NCBI GenBank assembly: GCA_020055645.1
Contig: CM034547.1
Span: forward strand, 31,186,513 to 31,250,512
DNA from: Tomocerus qinae
Taxonomy: Eukaryota > Arthropoda > Collembola > Entomobryomorpha > Tomoceridae
DNA: 64,000 nucleotides
Reading direction: 5' to 3'
In this document: one piece after another, positions 35,101 to 48,419 of the stretch
How positions within the stretch are numbered: position 1 is the stretch's first letter
Layout: each line of letters starts with the position of its first letter
The notes under the pieces: model-generated
Databases searched by the model: none
Told to the model about the DNA's origin: nothing
Seen by the model: only the letters and a program-made list of their open reading frames with translations
Made by a program: the position numbers and the translations under genes

Positions 35101-35376
35101 TTCATTCTTGGAATGATATGCATTGCAAATTAGACATTTACTATTTTCCACTGGTAACAACTTCAAAGTTCAAAGCAATGTATTTGATTGGAATATATCC
35201 CTTTGAAATTCAAACTTACGCCCACCCGAGTTTTGCAATAAATTATTGTCAAGAACATCTTCACATCACGAATCATGAGTGTGACATATTCTTGAAACTC
35301 AGCAATAGGATACTGCCTCCAATGCAAATTGCTTTTCCCTGAAATATATACGGAGATATGTGCAAGTATGTACAAC
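29150..35376. other. Upstream region of the GPCR gene, no confident genes
   Basis: Includes the GPCR 5' UTR and promoter. A TATTTATAAT word on the minus strand near 29640-29648 lies about 490 bp upstream of the ATG and could be a TATA element, which is weak. A plus-strand open frame (29188-29637) overlaps the antisense of exon 1 and has no recognisable product. The rest is AT-rich sequence in which nothing could be identified. Confidence 0.5.
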
Positions 35377-35589
35377 CAGTGTTCTATTTTAGCCGGCTAA
35401 AAATGATTTTGACCAACCAGCCGGCTGAAATGGCTAGTGGCCACAATGGCCAAAAATCATGGTTTTTTAAATTTTTTCGCTAAATCAAGGATGATTTTCT
35501 GCCACGGCCAATTTCAGCCAGCCAGCCATTTTTGCCAGCCATTTTTGCCAGCCATTTTAGCCGACCAGCCGACTGATCCCCGAACACTG
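35377..35589. mobile_element. 213-bp CAGTGTTC...GAACACTG element (hAT-like MITE)
   Basis: The ends CAGTGTTC and GAACACTG are perfect 8-bp inverted repeats. The flanks repeat TACAAC directly (35371-35376 and 35590-35595). Taking the ends two bases differently gives an 8-bp TGTACAAC duplication, the hAT length. The interior is built from repeats of AGCCGGCT, CAGCCATTTTTGC and related words, making a strong imperfect palindrome. It has no coding capacity. Confidence 0.65.
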
Positions 35590-38500
35590 TACAACGTATG
35601 AAGCATGGTAAACCATCATCACAGCAAAATAAAAAATGCATTTGTATATTTTCACTATATCTAATTAGGAGAAATTACTGAATAGAAATAATAGTTCAAC
35701 TGGAAATTCTAGGAAAACTATCGTTTACCACAATACTTTCTCTTGTGGAAACTTCACACAAAACTTTCACCGATTTTCTACAGGCAATTTCATTTACACT
35801 TTAAAGAATGCTGAGAAAATTTTCATATGGTGTTTGCCGTAGGAAAGAGAAAGTACCTGAACGGCATTATGGTAAATGTCTTGCATTAATTGTGTACATG
35901 GAAAAACAATTCTAGATTCTAAACACCTGAGACACCTTTTCAATTTCTTAAGATCATACTATAATATTACTTGACTTAAAAACAATATTATTTCTTCACC
36001 TTCATTTTTATTGTGCAATGCTAACCAGGCGAGGCCAATTAGAATAGAAGTAGTCTGTTTCTCCTTTAAGGTACTCATTCTGCATGATATTTGAAGAGTG
36101 GATTGGATAATATCCAATCCATATAAGTTTGTAGTAATTGAATGTATAATAAAGTAGTACAATGTGGAACTAATTGCCTCCCTAGCTCAAGAGTGAAAAT
36201 GAGAGCGCAAGGAAAACAAGTATGCAATTAGTAAGCTCTACTTTAATTGTATTTTCAATTTCTTTCAATAGATCAGTATGAATACTACATTTCGGCATTA
36301 ACAACCTTTAAATTGCAAAAGTTTGGATGCGTAAGTAAGTGCTATCAATGATTATTAGGTTGAGTGCATCTGAAAGGGTGATATAGATAAATATCTATGC
36401 ATTATAAATAATATAGTAGCACTAAGACTATAAAATACTACATCTCTCATAATTCTAATATGCAGAAATGCTCTGCCTCCAATGAAAAATATATGGAAGT
36501 AAAGCTCACGTTTCCTCCACGCGATTTTAGTGAAATAAAAGTTGAAGGCAACTTCTCAGAATGAGGGGATGGGATAAGGACAACGTGAATGTCAAAGATA
36601 TATTGTTTTCCCTAATGGGTGAGCACATGCATGGCATTCAGATGTGACTCGAGTGTCTTTGCACTCCTCCTCCAACAATTCCGTCATTTTTGGAGGAAAT
36701 GTATAGTTTATGTACCTGCAAACAAACTGAGGACTTCCTACTACTTTGCACACCAGGGCTTAGCACTTCGGCCTAAATGTGAAGTTGGAGAAAGCATTGG
36801 TGTTTGTTCCTTTATTTTTTCCCTTCTTCGACAAAGTGAAGGAGGCACTTGGGCTAAGTCTAACGATGAGAAAGCTCGGTGATTCTGATTCAGTTCTGAT
36901 TCAAATGCAATCTCATCCTCATCCCACACAATTCTCTCTCCATCCTGATTCGATTTTTAGCTGGGAGGCAACCTGAACTAGATCTAGACTTTTCTCGCTG
37001 CACTACTTTTATCGCGTCTCTAAGGACAGGCCGGAATAGGAAAATCCCGACAAGGTGATATGAAAGCATTGAACGTTTTCTCACGTAGTTTTCCTTCCTT
37101 GAGTCCTAGGATTTGTTCTTTTTTGAGATTCATAGACTTTTGATGGGAAACTTAAACTGAATGTGTAAAGTATATACAGTCTAACCAATTCTCCAAGTGT
37201 GTACAACTTGCTACAATCCAAATTTAATTCTCTACATGAAAATATAGACCAAAATTACACTTACATAAGGTATACCCACTTGATCTTCTATTTAATACCC
37301 ATCTCACAAAGCTATCGGGAAGGAATTACCAAGTACACTTAAGGCATATCCAGACAGGAATTTTGTATTTTTTTCACTATACTAAAATTTAGACAGTAGT
37401 ACTAAATAAACATGGAAGGTAACGGAAAAACTCGGGTGCTATATCACAAGAAAGTAATATTAATGATGACATAAAGGTTAAAGTTAAAACAAAAAATTCA
37501 ACCCTTTCGTACCTAAATGCACTGTATTAAGATACCATTAACTATAAGCAGAGGTCCATTCTATAATTTAGTACATAAGACTAACAGAAAAGAGGTTGTC
37601 TCAGTTGGAATCCATTTTGGGCAAGAAAACCATTATCTCATCAGCTATTTGGTGTGACAGGTGTACTTTCTAAAAAAGGATACAGCGAGGATAAACGTTT
37701 CATCTCAGATTTCTTCCGAGAGAAAGTGGAACTCAAACCAACTGAGATGTAACAACTTCATATGCCCGAAATAATTATGAAGAAGGACAGTTTTTCTTTC
37801 CAACAAATAAGAAAACCACTTTTCCCAGAAATAAAAGAATTTCTCCGGATTTGAAAGCTTGTACTACTTTGTTGTCTTATCAAAAGTTGTCGCGACAGCA
37901 TAGTCTTATCTTTGGTGACCGAAATTTATAATTTGATTGAGACTGAGACTGGTGCTTAGACAGTGTGAGACGATAATGGAAAATTCGCTAAGAGAATAGA
38001 ATCGAGTGTCTATTATCTAAGAAGTCTAGAGCATTCTACTTATTATCATATTACGCAAAAGATTAAGTTCACAATTCACTATGCTTAATATTTAATGACA
38101 ACAGTGAAAGAGGGAAACAAACAAAGGATGGCTCTCTCCAATTCAAACAGTGTCAAATGAAGAAAAGAAATTGAAATGAAAATATGGATTTCCTTTGCTG
38201 CAGATGTAAGAGACACAGACGGATATCATCTTTCTACATTTTAATGAAAGTGAAAGCCATCGACTTCGTTCGTTAGCCACCCACGTTTTCTATTTCTATC
38301 TTTTCCAATTTCTGTAACTCTCTAATATCACATCTCCCTACTTATGACGGAATCACATTTTTGCATTATTTGCTATGGCGGAGGGTTGCATTAGACAGTT
38401 ATTGAATTTCTCCAAAAATATCTTCATGCCTTGTTAAGACATGCAAAAGGTTTCCAACGCTTTTAACTCATCTGCCCACCATATGTTTTTAAATGTCATT

Positions 38501-41500
38501 TTTATGTAGAGTTCTAGTGGCTGCTATCATTCTAATTGAGTCTAGCTGTGCATATTATGTAATGGCATCAATAGCATTGTAGTAAAAATGTGTTATTACT
38601 CCACTTTAGTTGCACTTAGATGCACAAACACATTGAGTGCTTTTACACAAGAAAGTATTTAATAATTGGCTATTCATCGTGCTATTATGTTCTTTGTTTA
38701 CTGTGTCTTAAGTAAGTAAAAATATTTCTGAGAATCGTGTTGTCACTCTGCAATGGAGGCTGAACTTTATAAGAGAGAAGTCAAATTCATAAGAAACGAA
38801 GGTTTACTTAATGTAAAATGCTAGAAAAGCACTAAAATTAGGAACACATCATGATTTAGTTAGGAAAGTTAAGTGCTTGTATAACTCATTGTTGTGGAAA
38901 AGCATGCAGAATAGAGACAAGCAAGACAATGTTGTTAGTTTAATGAATACAAGTATCACGTATCGCTTGTATAATATTTCTGTTCGTCTTGGGATGAGAC
39001 TCTGATAATTTTCACCGGCAGTCTGAATTATTTACTCTGAATTTAATAATGAATTAAGTAAACTTTAAAATATGAGCTGTAACCTTATCCTTATTTTGTA
39101 AAGGTACATGAAACTGATTGGTCTTGGTCCTGACTGCCAATTAACTAAAAGTGAAACTGATGGGAAACGGGATTGCTTGGATCGATTTCCGTTTTCATTT
39201 ACTCTCAAGATTACGTCTTCCGCCTCTCTCCTAGATCTAACACACACAAGACAAACGCTGGGCATTCAATGCTACTTCCTTTTCAATACTTTACATCAGG
39301 CACTTTCTCACTGACTGACGCAATTGTAATGTGTAGGCGTCCATCTTTAAGTAGTCTAGTCTATATTTTCAGAGAACTTTGCACTTTAAGCTAAAACATT
39401 GTATACGTCTTACATTTACCATATAGTATTACTTACGAATGTAACGGGTACTTTAATACTTAGTATACAGCGCTTAGTAAGTAAATCAAGGAATTTGAAT
39501 GTCACATGTAAATACCTCTGTAGTATATAAACAAACAGGTGCTAGTGCATATCTCTTTTACCTAGCTGATACACTTCTGTTTAATGCACTTAAATTCAAG
39601 TAATAAATATTAGATCAGTTTTCTACAGCTAAGCGCTTACTAGCAGTAGCTTGTGCTGACTATTCATTTAGGTACATTATTTATTCTCTCTCCCACAGTA
39701 ACATGGGTTAGTGAATATAATGAATCCTTTGAGCACAGCTCAAAGATCCAGTTTTATATAAGTTTTCAAGTTCTAAATGATCCCCATTTACATGGACTTT
39801 GCATAGTACCGAATTTCCGTCCCACGCAATCAAGCTTAGCTTAGTGGCTAATACAAATGTAGGACGTAGGATAAAACTGCAAAAGCATCATCTATGTACG
39901 TCATGCTTTCATAAATATATTCACATACATAGTGCAAATATCATTATATGCTAATATTTATTTGCTGTGACATTAATAAACATGTATTTGCATAGTGTAC
40001 ATTTGGCATAAGACCATAAAGAAATGTGTACAAAGATATCAAACGCCATAATGTAAGGCTTAACTCAGAACGCATATAAAATCTGATCCATTGTCCCTCG
40101 AATACATTACAAACAAATAACTTTTCGACACGTTTATACGAAATGAATGAGACTATTGCACAGACACGAAAATAAATATGTGCACAATAAACAGGCCCTG
40201 ATGCATACGTAGATATTAAAAAACTATCCAAAGCTAGAATTGTGTCTTAGGTATTATGTTTCCAATATCAATGCTTTCAAAGCTATTCTACCATTGTTGA
40301 TCATGAAATTGAGTATTTACATGAAGATTCAAATGTTTCGAAAGAGTCAATAGAATTGAGAGTCGACGGTGGAAAAAAAGTTCACCAAACAATTTTTGCT
40401 GGCAATTTTTAGAGTAGCAAAAAACTTGGAAGGATGAAAATAATGGGAAACAAATCGATTGCTGCAGGTTAGGAACTGAGAATGGATCTTTGAATTAATA
40501 TTCCCGTATGGATGCTATCTAAAACTACAGCATTGGAATGAGATTATTGGGATAAACACACTTCAGTAATATTTCATCAAGGAAACAGTATGAAAAATAC
40601 GTATACTAACAACTTAACTTATACGTTCTCGGAATGGTGTCTCAATCCAATGCAAATTCGAATTCTGCGCGAAATTGATGGCCCCGTGAATTTAGCATAA
40701 TTGTAACCTCTGCGAATAGCAAGCAAGGCTAAAATATTACACAGTTTATCCTCTACCATACAATTAAGTTTGACTAATGAAATGCTACTTCTACGATAAG
40801 TATGATTAAGTACCAAGATATAAGTACTGCTACAAATGTAGTAGCTACTGAAGCCATAAGTTTTACAATTTACAAATTAATTCGCCATAACTTTATAAAG
40901 GACAATTCAGTTTCAAATGGATGAAAAAGGTTATAAGCAGTTTCTGCTTTGAAATTGTCTTTAAAGTGGCTCAAATAGTAGTCAAGTAGCAAGTACTTAA
41001 ATAAAACTATTGCATATGCCAAAACTTGTGTGACCAGCAAAAACACAAAGGCAGAGGAGAAAAACAGTTAAATTAGGGTAGTAGCAAGTGAAAGTTGTTT
41101 TCACCATCATAAATTGAGTAAGTTAGCAATGAGAGGTCCTAAAGAGTTTTGGAAGCTTTTTTATGTGTCCGCTCATTCTTCTTTGTAAGATTGGGTTCTT
41201 GACTTTGCAGTGTAATATGCAGTAAAGTATTGTATAGCAATTCTTTGTGAAGGGAAAGCAGTAGACTTATTGAGAATAAAGGAAGTTGGTTAGGTCGTTA
41301 TTGGGTTTATACGTTTTCTGTTTTGTTCTGGCTTGAGTCTGAGTTGAGGAAAAGTTATTAGTGGTGGACCAGAAGGGAAGATAATGGAATTTAATGTATA
41401 GGATGATCCATTTAAGAAATATAAATTGTTCACACTACACCCACTACTATTAGTCCCGAACTGCAAACACATACTTTCATTACTTTCACTCCTATATTTT

Positions 41501-44500
41501 ATTGCTCTCTCTAGTATTATCACGTGAAATAGTAAAACAGAACAGACTTTCTTTCCTTCCTGACCTTCTGTCGTAGCTTTGCCAGTTACCGCACTACGGT
41601 TGACTTGGTTCTAACTCTTTATCCTGGCTCACTCTTCCAGGAAGACGAAACCAGGTCCATAGCTCAGTCTAACCGATAATATATTTGCTATACTAGGAAA
41701 AGCGATTCAAATGAAACGAACCACTCGTACCCATCCCAGCAAGAGAACTTTACTACTAACCGAAGTTGAGACACAGAAGGAAAGTTTTGCCGTGTCATGG
41801 CGCTATGATGTGAGTGAAGCAAAGGAGGCGAGAAGAGGAACAATTCATTTACAATGCAAAATAAAGTCGAGCTGAGGATGAGACTCTCATGACCATCAAG
41901 TCTTCAATCCGTATACTACAAGTACTAACGAGATATGTATATCAGTCCCTCACTGTTCAACACGAAAACTAAAATCCTATGAACAAGACATTTTTCAATT
42001 TTCATTAAAGCCCTTTCAACACACCCCCTTCCAATATGCAAAGTTACTTGTGTAGCTAAACTCGAGTCTTACAGCTTAACACGTGCTCTTGAAACTTATT
42101 AACAGAAAAGTCATAAATAAAGTTATACTCAACGAGATTCCTATCTACCACCGTTATTCATGTTATTACTTAGCACAAATGCTGAATCATGCAACCAATT
42201 TACCCAACATAATTTCCATTGTTACTTTCTCTACGGTATAATTATCATTGCAATAATGAGCACCAATTACTTTCGTCAACTCTGAATCGTGAATTTTAAT
42301 TATTATCAATTTTTCTGCACTCTTACCAGAATTATGGAATATTATGAATCGTAAATTGAATTCGAATTCTAGATGTACATTTAAATCCAAAAACTCACCC
42401 TGTAAGATATCAGGCTTTCAAGTCATAAAATTCTTTTCAAAACAAAATTTCAATTGTTTTAAAACAATCTGACGCTGTTAACCAATGAGCCATAGCCATG
42501 TCATGACCCACTCACATTATAGCTCGGCTTTTCGGTTTTAAAAGTTTACTTTAAATATTTACAAATACCATACTTGAAGGTACGGTATCTACGGAAAATG
42601 GTATATTATGTATCTGAAAAGCTGAGCTGAATGTGCATATCAATTTATCAGTGACATAAATCACAAAAGTAATACGAAACGCGTATATTATCTTTTGGAG
42701 CAACTGTTGCGAGGAATAATCCATTTGTCCCATTTACTGTGCTGTAAATAAGTAGATGACGAAATTTTAGAGCTTCACTTCATAACAATTCTAACCCAAA
42801 GGAGCTGCAAGATTTAGTGTGCCTAATCATTGTTTCAGAACATAGATTTTAATCCCCGTAAATCTTTCACTACTTGAATGCTGAAACAAATTCATCACAT
42901 CAACAAGAGCAGTAGCTCTGCTTATTGTTTTGTTCTGTGACACACTTTAAATAATTCTACCCTCCAGCCAGCATTAATGGACCTACTATGCAATGCCTCA
43001 TTTCCTTTAATACATATCTACGCATTTGGAGTTATAATGCTCATACAGCTCAGTGCTTCTTCTACAAGCGAATTCACATTTTACTGGCAAAAAGATATTT
43101 TATATTGTATGATACTGGAAACTGTGTACCAAGAAAATGGTTAGCTCTCTTAAAGTCGCAGTTTAAACTTAATGAAAATTTTCTTCTGACTTATTGTTGA
43201 GTGTAATGGCTTTTCTTTTTAATAAATTGTGTGATAAAAATTCAACTAGTTTTCCACATTAAAAATGATTACTTTCTCCAAAATTATTACAGAGAAATTA
43301 GAAAGTATATCATTGGATAGGACAATAGCCATCGACTACGCAGTACCTTTAATTGAAGTAGACGAAGATAGGATTTTATTTTTAGGTGGCCTGCTATAGC
43401 CGTTACTTTCTTGTTCGCAAGTCAACTTTGGCAACTTTAGTTTGGCAAGTCAAAACCAAAGAAAGCGCCCACCGTCCTTAATTTAACAACGCGTCCGTAC
43501 CAATATCTACTTTGTAATGCTATTGAATATACGGCAAGTCAACAGTGAGTACAAAGGCATGGTAAATTAAGTCGAATTGTGGGAAGTGAAAATAGAAGAC
43601 AGTGTATTGTACTCATCTCCTTATACGTGTCTGTGAACACACACACCTACACACAAAAGTCTTTTGACTATCTAGTAACATTAAATATCCATACGATGAA
43701 AACATGACTGTATGTATTTTGCTCTCGAAACGACGGCCCTCTTTAGATAAGGTTCATAAAAGTTCAAGTGTTTTGTAAGTCGTTGGGCAAACAACCATTT
43801 CCACAGAAATTTATCTTGAAAGAAGAAAGTTTTTTGCCCCTAAATGAATACAATCTCTTCTATTACATTGGTGTGCACACATATTAATTCTCTCAGACTC
43901 GGTTGAAATTCTGTTGAAACTACAATGTGCTTGTTAAGAATAGTATATTTAGGCTCAAGAATAAATACAAACTGGTTGTAGCATCTCTTATGTTCATGTA
44001 TTGCTGTGAACAAAGTTTTCAAGACAAATGGGTTCTGTTGCAAAAGTTGCGGTGAAAAATTGCAGAAGGGACTTTAGAGACGGGTGGATAAAAATTTAGA
44101 GAAATGGAAAGGAGGAAAATTAGAAACTAGAGTGAGAGACAATGAAAACATCCTAGCAAAATAGAAATGACATTTTAAGTCAATGACTCAACAGGGGGCT
44201 AATATGCTAAAATTAAATGTTTATGAGAGAAAAATAATGAAATACATTTACTTATGCGTATACATATTTAATAACAAGTCTCTCTACAAATACTGGAACC
44301 GAGATGAGGATAAAAACATCCACTAGAATGTCTGAGTAGAGATAATCTATTTACTCGTAAATATGTGACTGTTTCACTCAGAGGTTTTCTATTCTCTTAC
44401 CATCATGATATTATAACAGTATTATATTAACACTTGCCTGCAGGGGCAGAAAGAAAGCCTACACAGTCACGACATACATAGTCTAATCTCTTGTTGACTT

Positions 44501-47117
44501 CATAATCTTATTAACGAATTTAAGTATGCAAATACATTATCATTACTCAAACGAAATTCCTCTAAGTAATTACAAATAGGTATCTTTGGTCTTTGAGCTT
44601 CATTTATCTACAGAATTTTACTACCTAACGTTGTTATTCCGAGTTCTGAGATTCAACATACAAACCTACATACATGTTTACTTGAGTACCTTAATAAACT
44701 AAACTAATATTTATAGTTTAATTTTGTTTAGTTTGACTTAACATTTTAAATAAATAATGTCTTATTTTATAAGATATACTTCTTTATACAAACCCAAAAC
44801 AATATTATCCCACAAAAGTCACACAACCATTAACTTACTTTCGACAGTCAGCAGTGGCAGCCGTTGACTTGTAGCTTATAATGGGAAGCACTCCCATTAT
44901 TCCCATTGTTCCATTCCATGTAAATACACGTGTGGTGTTGTAAGTGCGACACTACGTTACATTTAGGCTATTTGGAAGATGGAAGATTTTTAGAGCTCCG
45001 ACATCTCCCTCTGATGTCCTCTCAGTTTCGTTTAGCTGTCATACCGTAGATGTTTGAAAATGCTAGAGTACTTGAATGGAGTATCTGTTTCTTATGTCTT
45101 AATCAAGAATTGATTACGTATCGATAGTTCATTGATTTTGAATTCGAAAGCAGAAATCAGTAAAAGTATTGCTGTATTAATAAAATGATCGCGTCTGAGA
45201 ACAAGTCTCAATTTCCCTTACGAAAAAAACTGAAATGATGAATTAACTAGGGTCAAAAGTTCTATGATTTTTCAGGCAGAAGTTCTAGTACAAAGTTTTA
45301 GTTTATGAAACCCTGTTTGCATTAATTAAATGGACTTTCCAAGTACTACGTACTACATTAATGAATGTAATTTTTAAGATGATGTAAATTGTGTACCTAT
45401 CCATTTCAAAATGATGGAGTTGTTTTTGTTCACGTTTTAAAACCTTGCCAGAAGTTGTTTTCATAAGTTTTAGTAAACAAAACAATGCTTTGAGTCTTTT
45501 CAACACAGTTTGAATTCCAATCCATTCATCCAAGTGACGTTCACATGTAAAACGCATTTCCAGTTTGTGTAAATATTTGTTGACATAACATTACTATTGT
45601 AAACTTAAGCAGACATGAAAAAGATTTCATTTATCTCTCAGGTCGCTGGATTCTCAAAGATATAGACAAAATCTGAAAGCCTTTGTTCGTACTTGTCGGA
45701 CCTGTCTTTCTACATTTTACTTCATGCTAGCCATTTTTATTTGCTGATATTTCGGTCAGAATGTTCAAGTATTGCTTGATGCAGTATTTCCTTATGCACT
45801 CAATTCAGCATTTCCTTAGTACAGTGAATTACATAGCTATCGGCATACAACAAACATTATTGTGAATTGATGAGGCTGATAAAATATGAGAAGGTATACA
45901 TACGGTAGCACAGAATGTTTTGTACACATTGGTTGGCAGTAGATAAAATGAGGTTGACTGCGGGGTCTTTGATATGTACATTGAAATACCACGTATCTGA
46001 GTATAGTTTAGAGTTCTTTATCTAAGGGTGATTTTAGTTTGCAGCTTCCGCCCGCATGACTTCCCACAAACAATAAATTACTCACTAGAGAAAGGAGTTA
46101 AAAGAGACGAAAAGGAAAGAGCCAAGTCAACAGTAAAACGAAGCCAGATGAACGAAAACAACTACTTTCTGTTTTCACCACTTCCGCCAGCTTTCTTCTT
46201 AAGACTCCTTATTCCACACGAACAGCAAGAACTACTAGCCTGGTTTCATATCTGACTGAATCTGTGTGAATAAACTGAGTAGAATAAAGTAGCTTAAATA
46301 GACAGTCACTACTTTGTGTAAAATACTTATGTAACGTATTCATGTATGTTATCAATAGTCAAGCCACGCTATGTATTTGTATCTTTATCAAGATTCTACT
46401 ACATTCTTGAGGTAATTCAATTTTAGTTAATAAGATTGGTGTCTTAGCGTCGAGTCCCATTTGGACGATTGTCAAAACTGACGCCTTAACAAGTTAAATC
46501 TCATCTTGAGGCTCTTAAGGCTAGATACAATGAATAGTCCACGGAGATCTAGTTTCCAGATGCATTTAATAAGCAGCCGAAAAATTAAAACCATCCACGG
46601 AAGAGAATCAAATCTGCAAAGCAGTTTTTGAAGTCCAGAACTGCGGATAACATATGCAGCCATTCATACCAACTATTTTCCACGCGATATAATAAAATTG
46701 GGTTGATTGGACAGAATTAGACGAGAGTGGTTAGTCCAGATTCCGTAGTAAGTTAGAGAGAGGCACACACCAGACCAAAGGAAATCAAACTTAAAGCAGG
46801 CAATGATGAGCTCAGAGGCATTCTTCACACAAGATTCACAAAATTGCTTTTCTCAATGTTGTCTTTGCGGGGAAGGGAGCCACATGAAAGAACACTTTAT
46901 CTCTCAGATTTCACTTGACTTCCTTTTGCTCCTTCTTATAGTGATATGCTGTTGTCTGTGTGTGCATGTACACGGTTGGGTTAATACTTAGGTTGATACA
47001 TGCGGTCCGATTTCATCCCTCAGATGATATTAAGTATACTACGGGTACTTATTTAGCAGGGAGTAGCTGGCTATACTTGATCTCAATGCCCTTTTTGCTT
47101 CCTCTTTGGTGTATATA
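35590..47117. other. Intergenic region, nothing recognised
   Basis: 11.5 kb of AT-rich sequence read on both strands. It has no coding-like frames with splice support, no RNA genes and no clear element ends. The only notable point is scattered ACTTTCTC octamers (35745, 39302, 42223, 43271 and complements at 35847 and 37730). Confidence 0.5.
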
Positions 47118-47334
47118 TGTCGTAGACTGGGAGGGAAAGGTGACTGGGAGGGATATAATGTCCCTCTCCGACTAGACTGGGTGGGATAGCTCTGTACCGC
47201 TAGCGGTACCGAACCATGAGGTTTCCGACTGGGAGGGATAGGTTGTAAATGATTGATATGAATGATCCTATGTGTATAAGTGCCACAACTATCGCAGATT
47301 TTAGGTTACTTTTACATGTTTTATTCATTGTAAT

Positions 47335-47510
47335 GATATAAATTTACGGCAAGGTTTGCGTGCGCCCGAGGGCGGTCGGCGAAGCCGACCCCCGAGTGGC
47401 GCCCGCAAACCTTGCCGTAAATTTGTCATTATATGAGCGAGCCTGCCGAAGGCAGCCCCAGCGTGTAAAATATGCAAGGTTATTTTACTACGCGGGGCGC
47501 GAGTGATATA
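47335..47510. mobile_element. 176-bp GC-rich multi-hairpin insertion nested in the left TIR
   Basis: The intact right TIR shows the uninterrupted sequence CATTGTAATCATTATT. In the left TIR this is split after TAAT, and TAAT recurs at 47511-47514, giving a 4-bp target duplication. The insert has a perfect 20-bp stem (47341-47360 with 47404-47423) enclosing a GGTCGGC/GCCGACC hairpin, a CTGCC-GAA-GGCAG hairpin near 47442, and a GTAAAAT/ATTTTAC pair. It is far richer in GC than its host. The family is unknown. Confidence 0.65.
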
Positions 47511-47624
47511 TAATCATTATTTTCTATAATATTCATAAATGTTGAGTATATTGCACATTTTGCATCAGTCATAATTAAATCATAAATTATTATTATCGCA
47601 GATTTTAGGTTACTCAACAACAAG

Positions 47625-48092
47625 GTAATCGGTATAAAAAAGCTTAGTGAGAGGGCAGTTACCGTTGGCAGTATTATTTCTTTACCCATTCCCAGGATCG
47701 ACAGATCAAATACTGATCCAACAAACTTACCATGTAAAGTTTTCCAAAGACTAGAAAATGGTAATCTTAAACTACAATGTGCCAAGGGGATCATTGAATG
47801 CATGGTAAGTGAAGTAAATGTCGGTCGATGGACCGCTGAAATCGACACAACTGGATGGCCGGAGGCACCTATAAAGTACATAACTGCATTGCGATCTGTA
47901 ACATCATACACCTCTCAATCCATTTGCAAGTGCAAGGGTAACTGTCAAACTAAAAAATGTTCCTGTAAAAAGAATGATATTCACTGTTGTACTAAATGCC
48001 ACAACGGCAGGAGCAGTTCCTGCAAAAATTTAGATAATCGAACTCCTAGCTTTGGAAAAAAATATCCATTAATAAATATAATAGCAGCGTAA
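47625..48092 (+). pseudogene. C-terminal remnant of a Ginger-type integrase with CXC motif
   Basis: The frame is open from about 47599, with no start codon before 47802, and encodes two recognisable parts. The first is SIISLPIPRIDRSNTDPTN, like the post-integrase segment (LPIPxVDR) of KRAB-A domain-containing protein 2-like and Ginger integrases. The second is a cysteine knot, CKCKGNCQTKKCSC then CCTKCHNG, like their terminal CXC zinc-binding motif. The DDE integrase domain and everything before it are absent. It lies wholly inside the 47118-48419 element, and the frame continues to a stop at 48090-48092. Confidence 0.65.
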
Positions 48093-48419
48093 CCTACTTA
48101 ACCATTTGACTGTCAATATTGACTTAATAATTTATGATTTAATTATGACTGATACAAAAAAAGCAATATACTTAATATTTATAAATATTATAGAAAATAA
48201 TGATTACAATGAATAAAACATGTAAGAGTAACCTAAAATCTGCGATAGTTGTGGCACTTATACACATAGGATCATTCATAGCAATCCTTTACAACCTATC
48301 CCTCCCAGTCGGAAACCTCATGGTTCGGTACCGCTAGCGGTACAGAGCTATCTCTCCCAGTCTAGTCGGAGAGGGACATTATATCCCTCCCAGTCACCTT
48401 TCCCTCCCAGTCTACGACA

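Larger units (their letters stand above)
47118..48419 (+). mobile_element. Ginger-like DNA transposon derivative, 1302 bp, about 290-bp TIRs
   Basis: Starts TGTCGTAGACTGGGAGGG and ends with the exact complement CCCTCCCAGTCTACGACA. It is flanked by the direct repeat TATA (47114-47117 and 48420-48423). The inverted repeats run to about 47334 on the left, resume at 47511-47587 after a nested insertion, and correspond to about 48126-48419 on the right. TGT...ACA ends, a 4-bp target duplication and an internal frame resembling the C-terminus of Ginger/KRBA2-type integrases point to the Ginger superfamily. The integrase core is missing, so it cannot move by itself. Confidence 0.75.
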
